A DNA stretch of 33,661 nt from Thermoprotei archaeon (GTDB taxonomy: Archaea > Thermoproteota > Thermoprotei > Thermofilales > Thermofilaceae). Below, piece by piece: positions 9,945-17,548 of the stretch; the first letter of the stretch is position 1, and the number at the start of each line of letters is the position of its first letter. Location of the stretch: assembly GCA_003649495.1 (NCBI GenBank), contig QMRZ01000002.1, forward strand, positions 1 through 33,661, written 5' to 3'. The position numbers and the translations under genes were made by a program. Under the pieces are notes generated by a model that worked only from the letters and a program-made list of their open reading frames with translations, ran no database searches and was not told the DNA's origin.

Positions 9945-11188
9945 ATTGACGAGTAGCCATTGACCCTAACTTTCACCCACTCTCCAGGCCTCGCGACATC
10001 CGGTATCACAACCGGCTTATACGTATCCGTCCTGGCGACTAGCGTACCGGGCTTACCCTTATCGGTCACCAACGCCTCGACCACCCTGCCCACGTACCTG
10101 GCGTTGACCTCGGCCGCCACCTTTGCTGCAACCTCGCTTAGTATCCGAGACCTCTTCTTCTTCTCCGGCTCCGGGACCTGGCCATCCATCACGTACGCTG
10201 GGGTGAAGGGCCGGAATGTGTAGCGCGCTACATGCACCTTATCGAACCTGAGCTCCTCCACCAACTTTACGCTCCTCATGAAGGCGTCCCACGTCTCCCC
10301 AGGATAGCCGACGATGATGTCCGTCACTACGCTCACCTCCCCCAGCGCGCGCCTAAACCCTTCCACCAGCATCCTGTACTCTGCTATCGTGTACCTCCTC
10401 CTCATCAGCTTCAGGACCGAGTCATCGCCTGACTGGACTGGCAGGTGGAGGTACTTGTAGACCCTCTCATCCCTCATGAGGCTGGCTAGCCTGTTGGCAA
10501 TCCTCTTAGTGAGCCAGGGCTCCATCATCCCCAGCCTGATTCTATACTCCCCATTCACCTCCCCTAGTATCGCCTCCAGCAGGTCTGGGAGGGAGACGCC
10601 TATGTCCAGCCCATAAGCCGCCAGATCCTGGCCAGTCAGGTACACCTCCTTAGCTCCTCTCTTTACGGCGTCGGCGACGAGATCCACCACTAGCTCAGGC
10701 CTTAGGCTCTTCACCCCCCTCCTCACCACGGGCTCAACGCAGAAGCCGCACGAACCAGTGCAGCCACTCTCTATGGGGACCACGTACCTTATTCCGCCCG
10801 CGTACTTTGGGGCTAGCAGCTCTCCTCCATACCTCCGTACGGCGAACACATCCTCACCCCTCAGGAACTTGGAGATCAGGCTGAGGGAGCCGGGCTCTAT
10901 GAGGCTAGCTCCGGGGGCAGCGCTCAGTATCGTGTAGGGACGGACGTTAACTAAGCAGCCCACAACCGCCACCCTAACGCCCAGCTCGCTCAGTGCCCTA
11001 GCCCTCTTGAGCGCTTTATGCTCGCTCTCCGCCCTGACAGCGCAGGTGTTGAGTATGATGGCGTCCGCCTCTTCCGGTCTGTCAACCAGCTGCCCCCCCT
11101 CGGCTACTATCAGCTGTTTTATGGCCTCGCAGAGGGCCTTATTCAGCCAACACCCATAGCACTCCACGTAGACCCTCATTGCCGCCAT
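9917..11188 (-). CDS. Radical SAM tRNA methylthiotransferase (MiaB/MtaB/CDKAL1-like, t6A tRNA)
   Basis: [22 protein letters not shown]...[23 protein letters not shown]...[21 protein letters not shown] (CxxxCxxC)...[23 protein letters not shown]-terminal TRAM-like domain. Confidence 0.94.
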   Translation of the reverse strand: MAAMRVYVECYGCWLNKALCEAIKQLIVAEGGQLVDRPEEADAIILNTCAVRAESEHKALKRARALSELGVRVAVVGCLVNVRPYTILSAAPGASLIEPGSLSLISKFLRGEDVFAVRRYGGELLAPKYAGGIRYVVPIESGCTGSCGFCVEPVVRRGVKSLRPELVVDLVADAVKRGAKEVYLTGQDLAAYGLDIGVSLPDLLEAILGEVNGEYRIRLGMMEPWLTKRIANRLASLMRDERVYKYLHLPVQSGDDSVLKLMRRRYTIAEYRMLVEGFRRALGEVSVVTDIIVGYPGETWDAFMRSVKLVEELRFDKVHVARYTFRPFTPAYVMDGQVPEPEKKKRSRILSEVAAKVAAEVNARYVGRVVEALVTDKGKPGTLVARTDTYKPVVIPDVARPGEWVKVRVNGYSSIHLLGEVLD

Positions 11189-11257
11189 CGCTCAGCACTA
11201 CTGACTGGCAGAGAGCACTTAAAATATAGGTCTCGCTCCTAAGGCTAGGCGAGGCCG

Positions 11258-12838
11258 ATGCGTCGCCTGCTACCAGTCCTGGCGCTGCTCTTAGCCTTGA
11301 CCTGCATCGTCAAGGCAGGTGAGGAGGCGACAGTGTCCGTGGATGCCTACCTTGACGCACCCTACCTTGTTGAGAGGATTGACCTGCAGACCCCGCCACT
11401 AACGAGCTTAGCAATCAACTTGACTGGCCATGTGGGCGAGGTGGTGTATGCTGTAGCCTCGGCCGGCGAGTCCCTCTACGAGGGAGAGGTGGGAGAGGGA
11501 GTACTACGCTTCGAGTTCGGGGGGCCCGTGGAAGCAGTAAGCATTGTGCTGGTGATTAAGTGCGTAAACGTCACGGGTAGAGTGCTAGAGATGGAGGCCC
11601 CCCTGCCTCTGGCGCCCCTGAGCCATGCCTCGAGCTACACGCTGCTGTTGCGGAATCTCCCCTCCGAGCCTAATGTAGTGAACTCGACGATTAGCCTGGG
11701 GAAGGGCTTTAGCGAGAAATGGGGCCACTACCTCCGAGGAAACGGCTCCTCGCCTCCTGGAGGACTAGGCCTCGTTAAGCTCTACTCCTACATAACGACG
11801 CCCTCCCCCCTAATAGCGCGTGTCGAGAGGACGATAATAATCGAGGAGGGTGACAAGGCAACAATAATTGACAACTTCACGCTGGTGGGGCTGCTTGACG
11901 AGCCTTCGAGGACTCTGACGCTCACCTACCCCTCCACCGTACAGGTGGGGGCAGTGGAGGGGCTCCTGGGCCCCTATCCCCCTAATGGCTACAGCGTGAA
12001 GGCCCTAGACGAGGGGGTCAGGGTGACGATAAGCCTGAGGGCTCCACCCTACAAGGCCGGCGATAAGGCCTATGTGTGGGTTAAGCTACACGCCACCCTG
12101 AGAAATGAGGGGGGGCGCTATGAGATCCCAGCATTCCTCGGTCTGGGGCATTACGTCCCACTCCTAGAGGTTAGGGTTAAGGTGAGGGGGAGTGCGGAGT
12201 TCCAGGGGCTTAAGCCCTTAGAGGAGTGGGTGGAGGGCGACTACAGGGTATACGATTTCGGCTCATTTAAGCTGGTAGATGATGAGCATGCCCCAGCTCT
12301 CACAGCAACCCTTAAGCTCGCTCCTCAGCGCCCACCCCTGTATGTAGCCGCTGCTGCGGTCCTAATTGCCATGACGGCTGCAGCGGGCTACTTCCTCAGG
12401 GGGAGGAGGATTGAGGAGAGGCGTGAGGCAGTGGTAGCGGCGCTGGAGGCGCCGCCCGAGCTTGTGGGGATACTAGAGGAGAGGCGTAGGCTAATCGAAT
12501 CACTGATGGATAATTGGAGGAGGCTTGAGGAGGGCAAGCTGGGCAGACACGCGTACCGCCAGATATATTCCCGGCTTAAGCGCAGGGAGAATGAGCTTAG
12601 GAGGAGAGCGGCAGCCCTCGCTCGAGAGCTGCCACAAGCAGCTGAACGGCTCAGCGAGTTCGATAGAGCCGCCTCCGCCGCTTTTAGCCGCCTATCAAGA
12701 ATGGAGGAGCTCTTGAGGAGAGCCAGCAGGGGTCTAATTGAGAGGCGGGAGTACAGGAGGAGGATAGCTGAGCTAGAGAAGGAGTTCGATAACTTGCTTA
12801 GGACGCTGGAGGAGGTGATAGACGGCCTTAGAAGCTAA
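11258..12838 (+). CDS. Secreted/type-I membrane protein: signal peptide, beta-rich ectodomain, one TM helix, charged coiled-coil cytoplasmic tail; function unknown
   Basis: N-terminal MRRLLPVLALLLALTCIVKAG; TM PPLYVAAAAVLIAMTAAAGYFLRGRR; then a long charged Arg/Glu-rich tail. TATA-like cttaaaatata at about 11219. Confidence 0.85.
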   Translation: MRRLLPVLALLLALTCIVKAGEEATVSVDAYLDAPYLVERIDLQTPPLTSLAINLTGHVGEVVYAVASAGESLYEGEVGEGVLRFEFGGPVEAVSIVLVIKCVNVTGRVLEMEAPLPLAPLSHASSYTLLLRNLPSEPNVVNSTISLGKGFSEKWGHYLRGNGSSPPGGLGLVKLYSYITTPSPLIARVERTIIIEEGDKATIIDNFTLVGLLDEPSRTLTLTYPSTVQVGAVEGLLGPYPPNGYSVKALDEGVRVTISLRAPPYKAGDKAYVWVKLHATLRNEGGRYEIPAFLGLGHYVPLLEVRVKVRGSAEFQGLKPLEEWVEGDYRVYDFGSFKLVDDEHAPALTATLKLAPQRPPLYVAAAAVLIAMTAAAGYFLRGRRIEERREAVVAALEAPPELVGILEERRRLIESLMDNWRRLEEGKLGRHAYRQIYSRLKRRENELRRRAAALARELPQAAERLSEFDRAASAAFSRLSRMEELLRRASRGLIERREYRRRIAELEKEFDNLLRTLEEVIDGLRS

Positions 12839-12951
12839 TAGTGCCAGCCTCTCTCCAGAATAATTTTAATTCATTTTAGCGGCGTGCTTCCTCGCACTAC
12901 TACACGCTTAACACGTCAAGGCTCAGAGACGGCATCCAGCTAGGCGCATAG

Positions 12952-13818
12952 CTAAGCCTTGGCTTCTGCCCTGATCCAGTACTGGCAGTATGGATCCCCC
13001 CTCGCTATGCACTTGACTTCTCTAGCTGTTACCTCCTCCAGCCTCTCTACATGCCACCTCGCCGCTAGCCACCCCGCTATTAGACCCCTGATGAAGTTGC
13101 CCCTAATCTCCCCAGCACCCCTGAACAGCTCACACTCAAAGCTATCGTAGACCCTGACTACGGCTTCAAGCCTAGAGTCATCAACTCTAATGAAGAAGAG
13201 CCTACCAAAACCAAGCATCTGGAATAAAGCTTCAGCAAACCTAAGCTGAGCAGCCCTATCGCTAACTAGCTGGGAATGATCGGCATACGCCTTCCTCCCA
13301 GCGTCAAAGCCTACTATGTAGAGCAGCTGGCCATAGCCCGAGCCAAACCTCTCCCAGCCACCAGCTATAAAGCCCTCATATACCTCCCTTCTAAAGATCA
13401 CAGCCCTATGATCGAGTAACGTGAGGGGGAATGAGCAGGCATCAACCGCCAGTCCCTCGGCTATTGGTGGAACCACCCATGCCTCGAGGATGTAGGGCAC
13501 GTGGCGTAGCTCACCACATATCTCACTCACAACGCCCTCCCTGCCCTTCATGTCAGCTATCACGATGACCCTGAGGGGCTCAGACGCAGAGATCTTCAGC
13601 TGAAGTATCGAGATGCCACGCTTCGCGAACGCCTCTGCGATACGCCCCAGAATTCCTGGGATACTCAGGGCGGCTGGCTTAAACTGTAAGTAGAATACGT
13701 GAGGGCTGGTCCCGGGCCTGTGAATGAGGCGGCCAACGCCGTATTTAGCTAACTTACGCTCGCTCCACACATTATTAACATAACATCTTGTATTTTTCCT
13801 CTTCTCCCTTAAGATCAT
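12952..13818 (-). CDS. ACT domain - V4R (4-vinyl reductase-like) domain regulatory protein
   Basis: ACT-like IPGILGRIAEAFAKRGISILQLKISASEPLRVIVIADMKG; C-terminal V4R signature IRGLIAGWLAARWHVERLEEVTAREVKCIARGDPYCQYWI. Confidence 0.8.
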   Translation of the reverse strand: MILREKRKNTRCYVNNVWSERKLAKYGVGRLIHRPGTSPHVFYLQFKPAALSIPGILGRIAEAFAKRGISILQLKISASEPLRVIVIADMKGREGVVSEICGELRHVPYILEAWVVPPIAEGLAVDACSFPLTLLDHRAVIFRREVYEGFIAGGWERFGSGYGQLLYIVGFDAGRKAYADHSQLVSDRAAQLRFAEALFQMLGFGRLFFIRVDDSRLEAVVRVYDSFECELFRGAGEIRGNFIRGLIAGWLAARWHVERLEEVTAREVKCIARGDPYCQYWIRAEAKA

Positions 13819-13929
13819 TAGTAGTCTATTCTTGACAACTAGTCTATTTCACAACTTCGAGAAGCCGCTCATGCGTAAATTTCAAGACATAGGTAGAAGC
13901 CGCCTAGGCTCTTCTAGTGATCCGCGTGG

Positions 13930-14035
13930 TGCGGGGGCCGGGATTCGAACCCGGGCAGGCCTACGCCAGCGGAGCCTAAGTCTGGGCCCGGGCAGTGCCG
14001 GTCCGCCCCCTTTGTCCTAGCTCGGGCACCCCCGC
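13930..14035 (-). tRNA. tRNA-Leu(UAG) with 21-nt intron; CCA encoded at 13927-13929
   Basis: Minus strand GCGGGGGTGCCCGAGCTAGGACAAAGGGGGCGG[ACCGGCACTGCCCGGGCCCAG]ACTTAGGCTCCGCTGGCGTAGGCCTGCCCGGGTTCGAATCCCGGCCCCCGCA-CCA: acceptor GCGGGGG/CCCCCGC, T-arm CCGGG-TTCGAAT-CCCGG, class II variable arm, anticodon loop CTTAGGC. Confidence 0.95.
13982..14002 (-). other. tRNA intron, non-canonical position (about 30/31), BHB motif
   Basis: GGGC-GGA-CCGG-cactgc-CCGG-GCCC-AGA: 4-bp central helix GGGC/GCCC between two 3-nt bulges GG|A and AG|A; removal gives GCGGA-CTTAGGC-TCCGC. Confidence 0.85.
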
Positions 14036-14202
14036 CACCTTTACTGCATAGGCAGCATTTCAAAAGCCTTTTCCCCTCCACTCACCCTCATTGACTCACC
14101 ATGGGAGCGGCGGTGTCGACCAAATGCCTTCCGATCACCGCTCACCGTAACTCTGTTCTCTCACTCACCGCCGCCTCTTACCGCCGACAGCGATGTTATT
14201 AA

Positions 14203-14212
14203 GGTTTTTAAG
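14203..14212 (+). promoter_or_regulatory. TATA-like box for the C/D-box sRNA candidate
   Basis: ggtttttaag, about 30 nt upstream of the C box. Confidence 0.5.
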
Positions 14213-14237
14213 AGGGAGGGGGCATTCCTAGACTTGC

Positions 14238-14286
14238 GTGATGATGGTTTCTGGTGCTGAAAAGTGATGTTGGCTTGATTGGCTGA
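14238..14286 (+). ncRNA. C/D-box sRNA (2'-O-methylation guide) candidate
   Basis: C GTGATGA (14238-14244), 12-nt guide TGGTTTCTGGTG, D' CTGA (14257-14260), spacer AAA, C' GTGATGT (14264-14270), 12-nt guide TGGCTTGATTGG, D CTGA (14283-14286). Confidence 0.8.
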
Positions 14287-14289
14287 GCT

Positions 14290-14574
14290 CTACTCTAGGA
14301 GGCGCGAGACTGACACCACGTCGATCTGGCTCACGCCTGGAGCCTCAGCTAACCTCCTCTCAAGGTCTGACGTACCCCCCTCTATATCCTCAGGCATCGC
14401 AACCCAGACGTACACGGCGTTTATCCCGAATGCGACAGGCTCGACTCTAGTTTTGAGGACCTCGTAGGTCTCCGGCGGTAAGCTCCTCTTAATCGCGTCG
14501 ACTATCTTCTCTGGGGGCGTCTCCACGTCCTCCGGCAGCACCCTCACAATAGCTACTACACGACCCACGGCCAT
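14290..14574 (-). CDS. Elongation factor 1-beta (aEF1B)
   Basis: VGRVVAIVRVLPEDVETPPEKIVDAIKRSLPPETYEVLKTRVEPVAFGINAVYVWVAMPEDIEGGTSDLERRLAEAPGVSQIDVVSVSRLLE. ATG at 14574 preferred; GTG at 14577 possible. Confidence 0.93.
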   Translation of the reverse strand: MAVGRVVAIVRVLPEDVETPPEKIVDAIKRSLPPETYEVLKTRVEPVAFGINAVYVWVAMPEDIEGGTSDLERRLAEAPGVSQIDVVSVSRLLE

Positions 14575-14577
14575 CAC

Positions 14578-14754
14578 CTAAGGCCCCACAAAGCCGCACT
14601 TGGGGCACACGTAAGTGTTACCCTGCTTCCTGCACTTCTCGCATCTCCAGATGTCCACTTCTCCACAGTTCGGGCACCTGAACCTCACTCCCCTCTCGTA
14701 GGGTGCTATCGGCTTGTGGCATGACGTGCATATGGGCATCCTCAACAGAGGCAT
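14578..14754 (-). CDS. Small archaeal Zn-ribbon protein (COG2888-like), 58 aa
   Basis: Manual translation MPLLRMPICTSCHKPIAPYERGVRFRCPNCGEVDIWRCEKCRKQGNTYVCPKCGFVGP*; four CxxC motifs; abuts the aEF1B start. Below the ORF-track length cutoff. Confidence 0.93.
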   Translation of the reverse strand: MPLLRMPICTSCHKPIAPYERGVRFRCPNCGEVDIWRCEKCRKQGNTYVCPKCGFVGP

Positions 14755-14790
14755 GAGCCAACTAGGGTTACGAGACTTTATAAGTTTTCC

Positions 14791-15162
14791 CTAGGCCAGG
14801 GCCAGCAGCGGATCTCCCTGCTTAACCACATCGCCAGTCTTCACATAGACCTCGCGGATCCTGCCACGCTTAGGCGCCCTCACCTCCACTCTAGTCTTCA
14901 TAGCCTCCATGATCACTAGCGTGGAGCCGGCGTCCACCACCTCGCCAGCTTTAACCCTCACCTCGACAACACGCCCAGTTATGGGAGCCTGTATCGCTCT
15001 CTCCGCTCTGGCCCCTACTTCGCGGCCAGTAGTTGAGACACTCCTCACTATGCCTGTCTGGAGGGAGCGGAGGAGGGTCTCCAGATCGCTTAAGCCCTCC
15101 TCCACCTCCACCTCAACCTCGTAAACCTCTCCATCCAGTACTACCCTGAACCTCCTCCTCAA
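14791..15162 (-). CDS. Biotin/lipoyl carrier protein (BCCP) of an acyl-CoA carboxylase/decarboxylase
   Basis: IQAPITGRVVEVRVKAGEVVDAGSTLVIMEAMKTRVEVRAPKRGRIREVYVKTGDVVKQGDPLLAL: EAMK biotinylation motif. Confidence 0.93.
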   Translation of the reverse strand: MRRRFRVVLDGEVYEVEVEVEEGLSDLETLLRSLQTGIVRSVSTTGREVGARAERAIQAPITGRVVEVRVKAGEVVDAGSTLVIMEAMKTRVEVRAPKRGRIREVYVKTGDVVKQGDPLLALA

Positions 15163-15319
15163 GGCCCATGCCCTCTAGACAGGTATCCAGCTTGGCCGCT
15201 ATCCTCCATGGGTTTACCGGCGCCCGCGTGACCTGATGGGGCCTGGCATGAGACATGAGCATGAAGCAGGCTACAGCCGCCAATATGGCCAGCCTCTTCT
15301 TAGAATTCAGAGAGCTCAT
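15113..15319 (-). CDS. Small single-TM protein between carboxyltransferase and BCCP (possible OadG/delta-type subunit)
   Basis: MSSLNSKKRLAILAAVACFMLMSHARPHQVTRAPVNPWRIAAKLD...; start overlaps the carboxyltransferase stop as ATGA. Confidence 0.6.
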   Translation of the reverse strand: MSSLNSKKRLAILAAVACFMLMSHARPHQVTRAPVNPWRIAAKLDTCLEGMGLEEEVQGSTGWRGLRG

Positions 15320-16869
15320 ACAGGCGGCACCCCGTGCTTCTTAGGCGGGTGAGGCTTCTTCTCACGCTTAGATAGTAGGAACGCGAGGGTCCTCGCCAGC
15401 ACTTTTCTGGTCTCGCTGGGGAGTATCACATCATCGACATACCCCCTGCTGGCAGACACATACGGGTTAGCGACCTTCCTCCTGTACTCCTCCACGAACT
15501 GCCTTATCATCTCCTCCCTCTCCTCCGGCTCAGCCCGGGCGATCTCGCGCTTGTATATTATCTCTATAGCCCCCTCCGGCCCCATCACAGCTATCTCCGC
15601 TGTGGGCCATGCGAACACGGCATCGCCCCCCAAGTGCTTGCTCCCCAGGGCAATGTAGGCGCCCCCGTACGCCTTCCTAAGGATCACCGTTATCTTTGGG
15701 ACAGTCGAGTTCGCATATGCATACACTATCTTCGCCCCATGCCTTATGACCCCCCGATGCTCCTGAAATGTGCCGGGGAGGAAGCCCGGCACGTCAACGA
15801 GCGTTATTATCGGGATGTTGAAAGCATCGCAGAAGGTCACAAACCTAGCTATCTTGTCGGAGCTATCTATGTCCAGGGCCCCGGCCATGTATGCGGGCTG
15901 ATTAGCCACTATTCCAACAACGTGGCCCGCCAGCCTGGCAAACCCCACGACTACGTTAGGCGCAAACATCTCCTGAACCTCGAGGAACGTGCCTCGGTCG
16001 AATACCCTGGTTATCACCTCCCTGACATCGTAGGGCTCCATGGGGTCGTCTGGTACTATCGAGTTAAGCTCCTCATCCTCCCTCTCGGGATCGTCGCCTG
16101 TATCGACGTATGGCGGGTCCTCGAGGTTGTTAGACGGGAGGTAGCTGAGGAGCCTCTTCAAGAGCTCTATCGCCTCCTCATCACTATTTGCAACGAAGTG
16201 GGCTACGCCACTCTTGGCTGCGTGGACCTCAGGGCCCCCCAACTCCTCGAATGTCACCTCCTCTCCAGTCGCCGCCTTAACAACCTTCGGGCCTGTCAGG
16301 AACATGAAGCTGATCTTCCTGACCATAATTATGAAGTCGGCTAGCGCTGGAGAGTACACAGCACCGCCGGCACAGGGCCCCATGATGGCCACCAGCTGAG
16401 GTACGACTCCGCTAGCCATGACATTCCTGTAGAAGATCTCCCCGTAGCCCTTCAGGGAATCCACGCCCTCCTGTATCCTGGCACCACCCGAGTCGTTGAG
16501 GCCTATAATGGGGATCCCCAGCTTCATAGCGAGCTCTATCAGGCGCGCTATCTTCATAGCATGCATCTCGCCGACGCTCCCCCCCATGAAAGTGAAGTCC
16601 TGAGCGTATATGGCGACCTTCCTCCCATCCACCTCCCCTACGCCTGTGACGACTCCATCCCCGTACGCGATCCTCTCTCTCATCCCGAACTCGGTGGCTC
16701 TATGCGTGACGAAGCGGCCCAGCTCCACGAACGTACCCTCATCCACTAAGAGCTCTATCCTCTCCCATGCAGTAAGCTTCCCAGCTGCATGTTGTCTCCT
16801 GATCCTATCCTCTCCTCCTCCAAGCCTGGCTTGAGCTCTCCTTCGCCTAAGCTCCTCAAGCTTATCCAA
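15316..16869 (-). CDS. Acyl-CoA carboxylase carboxyltransferase / methylmalonyl-CoA decarboxylase alpha subunit
   Basis: RRRAQARLGGGEDRIRRQHAAGKLTAWERIELLVDEGTFVELG...YAQDFTFMGGSVGEMHAMKIARL...GLNDSGGARIQEGVDSL...VDVPGFLPGTFQEHRGVIRHGAKIVYAYANSTVPKITVILRKAYGGAYIALGSK. Confidence 0.96.
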   Translation of the reverse strand: MDKLEELRRRRAQARLGGGEDRIRRQHAAGKLTAWERIELLVDEGTFVELGRFVTHRATEFGMRERIAYGDGVVTGVGEVDGRKVAIYAQDFTFMGGSVGEMHAMKIARLIELAMKLGIPIIGLNDSGGARIQEGVDSLKGYGEIFYRNVMASGVVPQLVAIMGPCAGGAVYSPALADFIIMVRKISFMFLTGPKVVKAATGEEVTFEELGGPEVHAAKSGVAHFVANSDEEAIELLKRLLSYLPSNNLEDPPYVDTGDDPEREDEELNSIVPDDPMEPYDVREVITRVFDRGTFLEVQEMFAPNVVVGFARLAGHVVGIVANQPAYMAGALDIDSSDKIARFVTFCDAFNIPIITLVDVPGFLPGTFQEHRGVIRHGAKIVYAYANSTVPKITVILRKAYGGAYIALGSKHLGGDAVFAWPTAEIAVMGPEGAIEIIYKREIARAEPEEREEMIRQFVEEYRRKVANPYVSASRGYVDDVILPSETRKVLARTLAFLLSKREKKPHPPKKHGVPPV

Positions 16870-16876
16870 GGGGTCT

Positions 16877-17500
16877 TCACCTCAGCTCCTCAACCCAGAC
16901 GTCGTACACCTCCTCTCCCACCTTCACCCTGATAAGCTTGGCTCCCCTCCTCGCCATCTCGCTGGCCAGCCTCAAGTGCCTTAGTATCCTGTCGAGGAGG
17001 CGCTTACACGCCTCCCCATCGCTCTTAGCCCTCAAGTACTCGCTTAACATGCTGTACGGCACGTACCTAGCGGCTAGGTCGTCGAAGCGGCCATTCAGCT
17101 CCTGCACACCCAGGCACGCGCCCGCCCCCACTGCGGCAGCCGCCTTAAGGCCGCTCAGCGCTACGTAAGCCACGCCCCTCAAGGCCTCAACCCGCGCCCT
17201 CTTACGTGGGGGGAGGGGAAGTGCCCTCCACGACCTGTACTCACTCCCCCCGATGAACACCCTAGCGTTCCCCGTCACCGCCATCAGGGTCGGGATCCTC
17301 GACTCGAGCTCCAGCTCGCCCCTCACCTCGAGTGCGGCATTGTCCAGGGGATTGCCAACCAGCGCGTTTGATAAAGTGTACGAGAAGCCGTCGGCGGCAT
17401 CACTCGCAGTGACCAGGCGCGTATCTTGCGCTGAGACTACGACTACGCTCATCGCCCTCCCCTCGACGATAGTCGATATAGTTATAGGCTCCCGCGGCAC
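16877..17500 (-). CDS. Hypothetical protein, unknown family
   Basis: 207-aa ORF co-directional with and 7 nt upstream of the carboxyltransferase gene. Confidence 0.7.
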   Translation of the reverse strand: MPREPITISTIVEGRAMSVVVVSAQDTRLVTASDAADGFSYTLSNALVGNPLDNAALEVRGELELESRIPTLMAVTGNARVFIGGSEYRSWRALPLPPRKRARVEALRGVAYVALSGLKAAAAVGAGACLGVQELNGRFDDLAARYVPYSMLSEYLRAKSDGEACKRLLDRILRHLRLASEMARRGAKLIRVKVGEEVYDVWVEELR

Positions 17501-17548
17501 CCCCTTAGATCCAGCACACGTGGTATAAAAGGGATTCTACCTATCCCC

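Noticed and set aside
12839-12951. Possible ncRNA in the convergent intergenic region
   Set aside because: The T-rich stretch (aataattttaattcatttta) is better explained as termination for the convergent genes; no boxes or convincing fold.
15634-16344. 236-aa plus-strand ORF
   Set aside because: Antisense to the carboxyltransferase gene; no recognisable domain.
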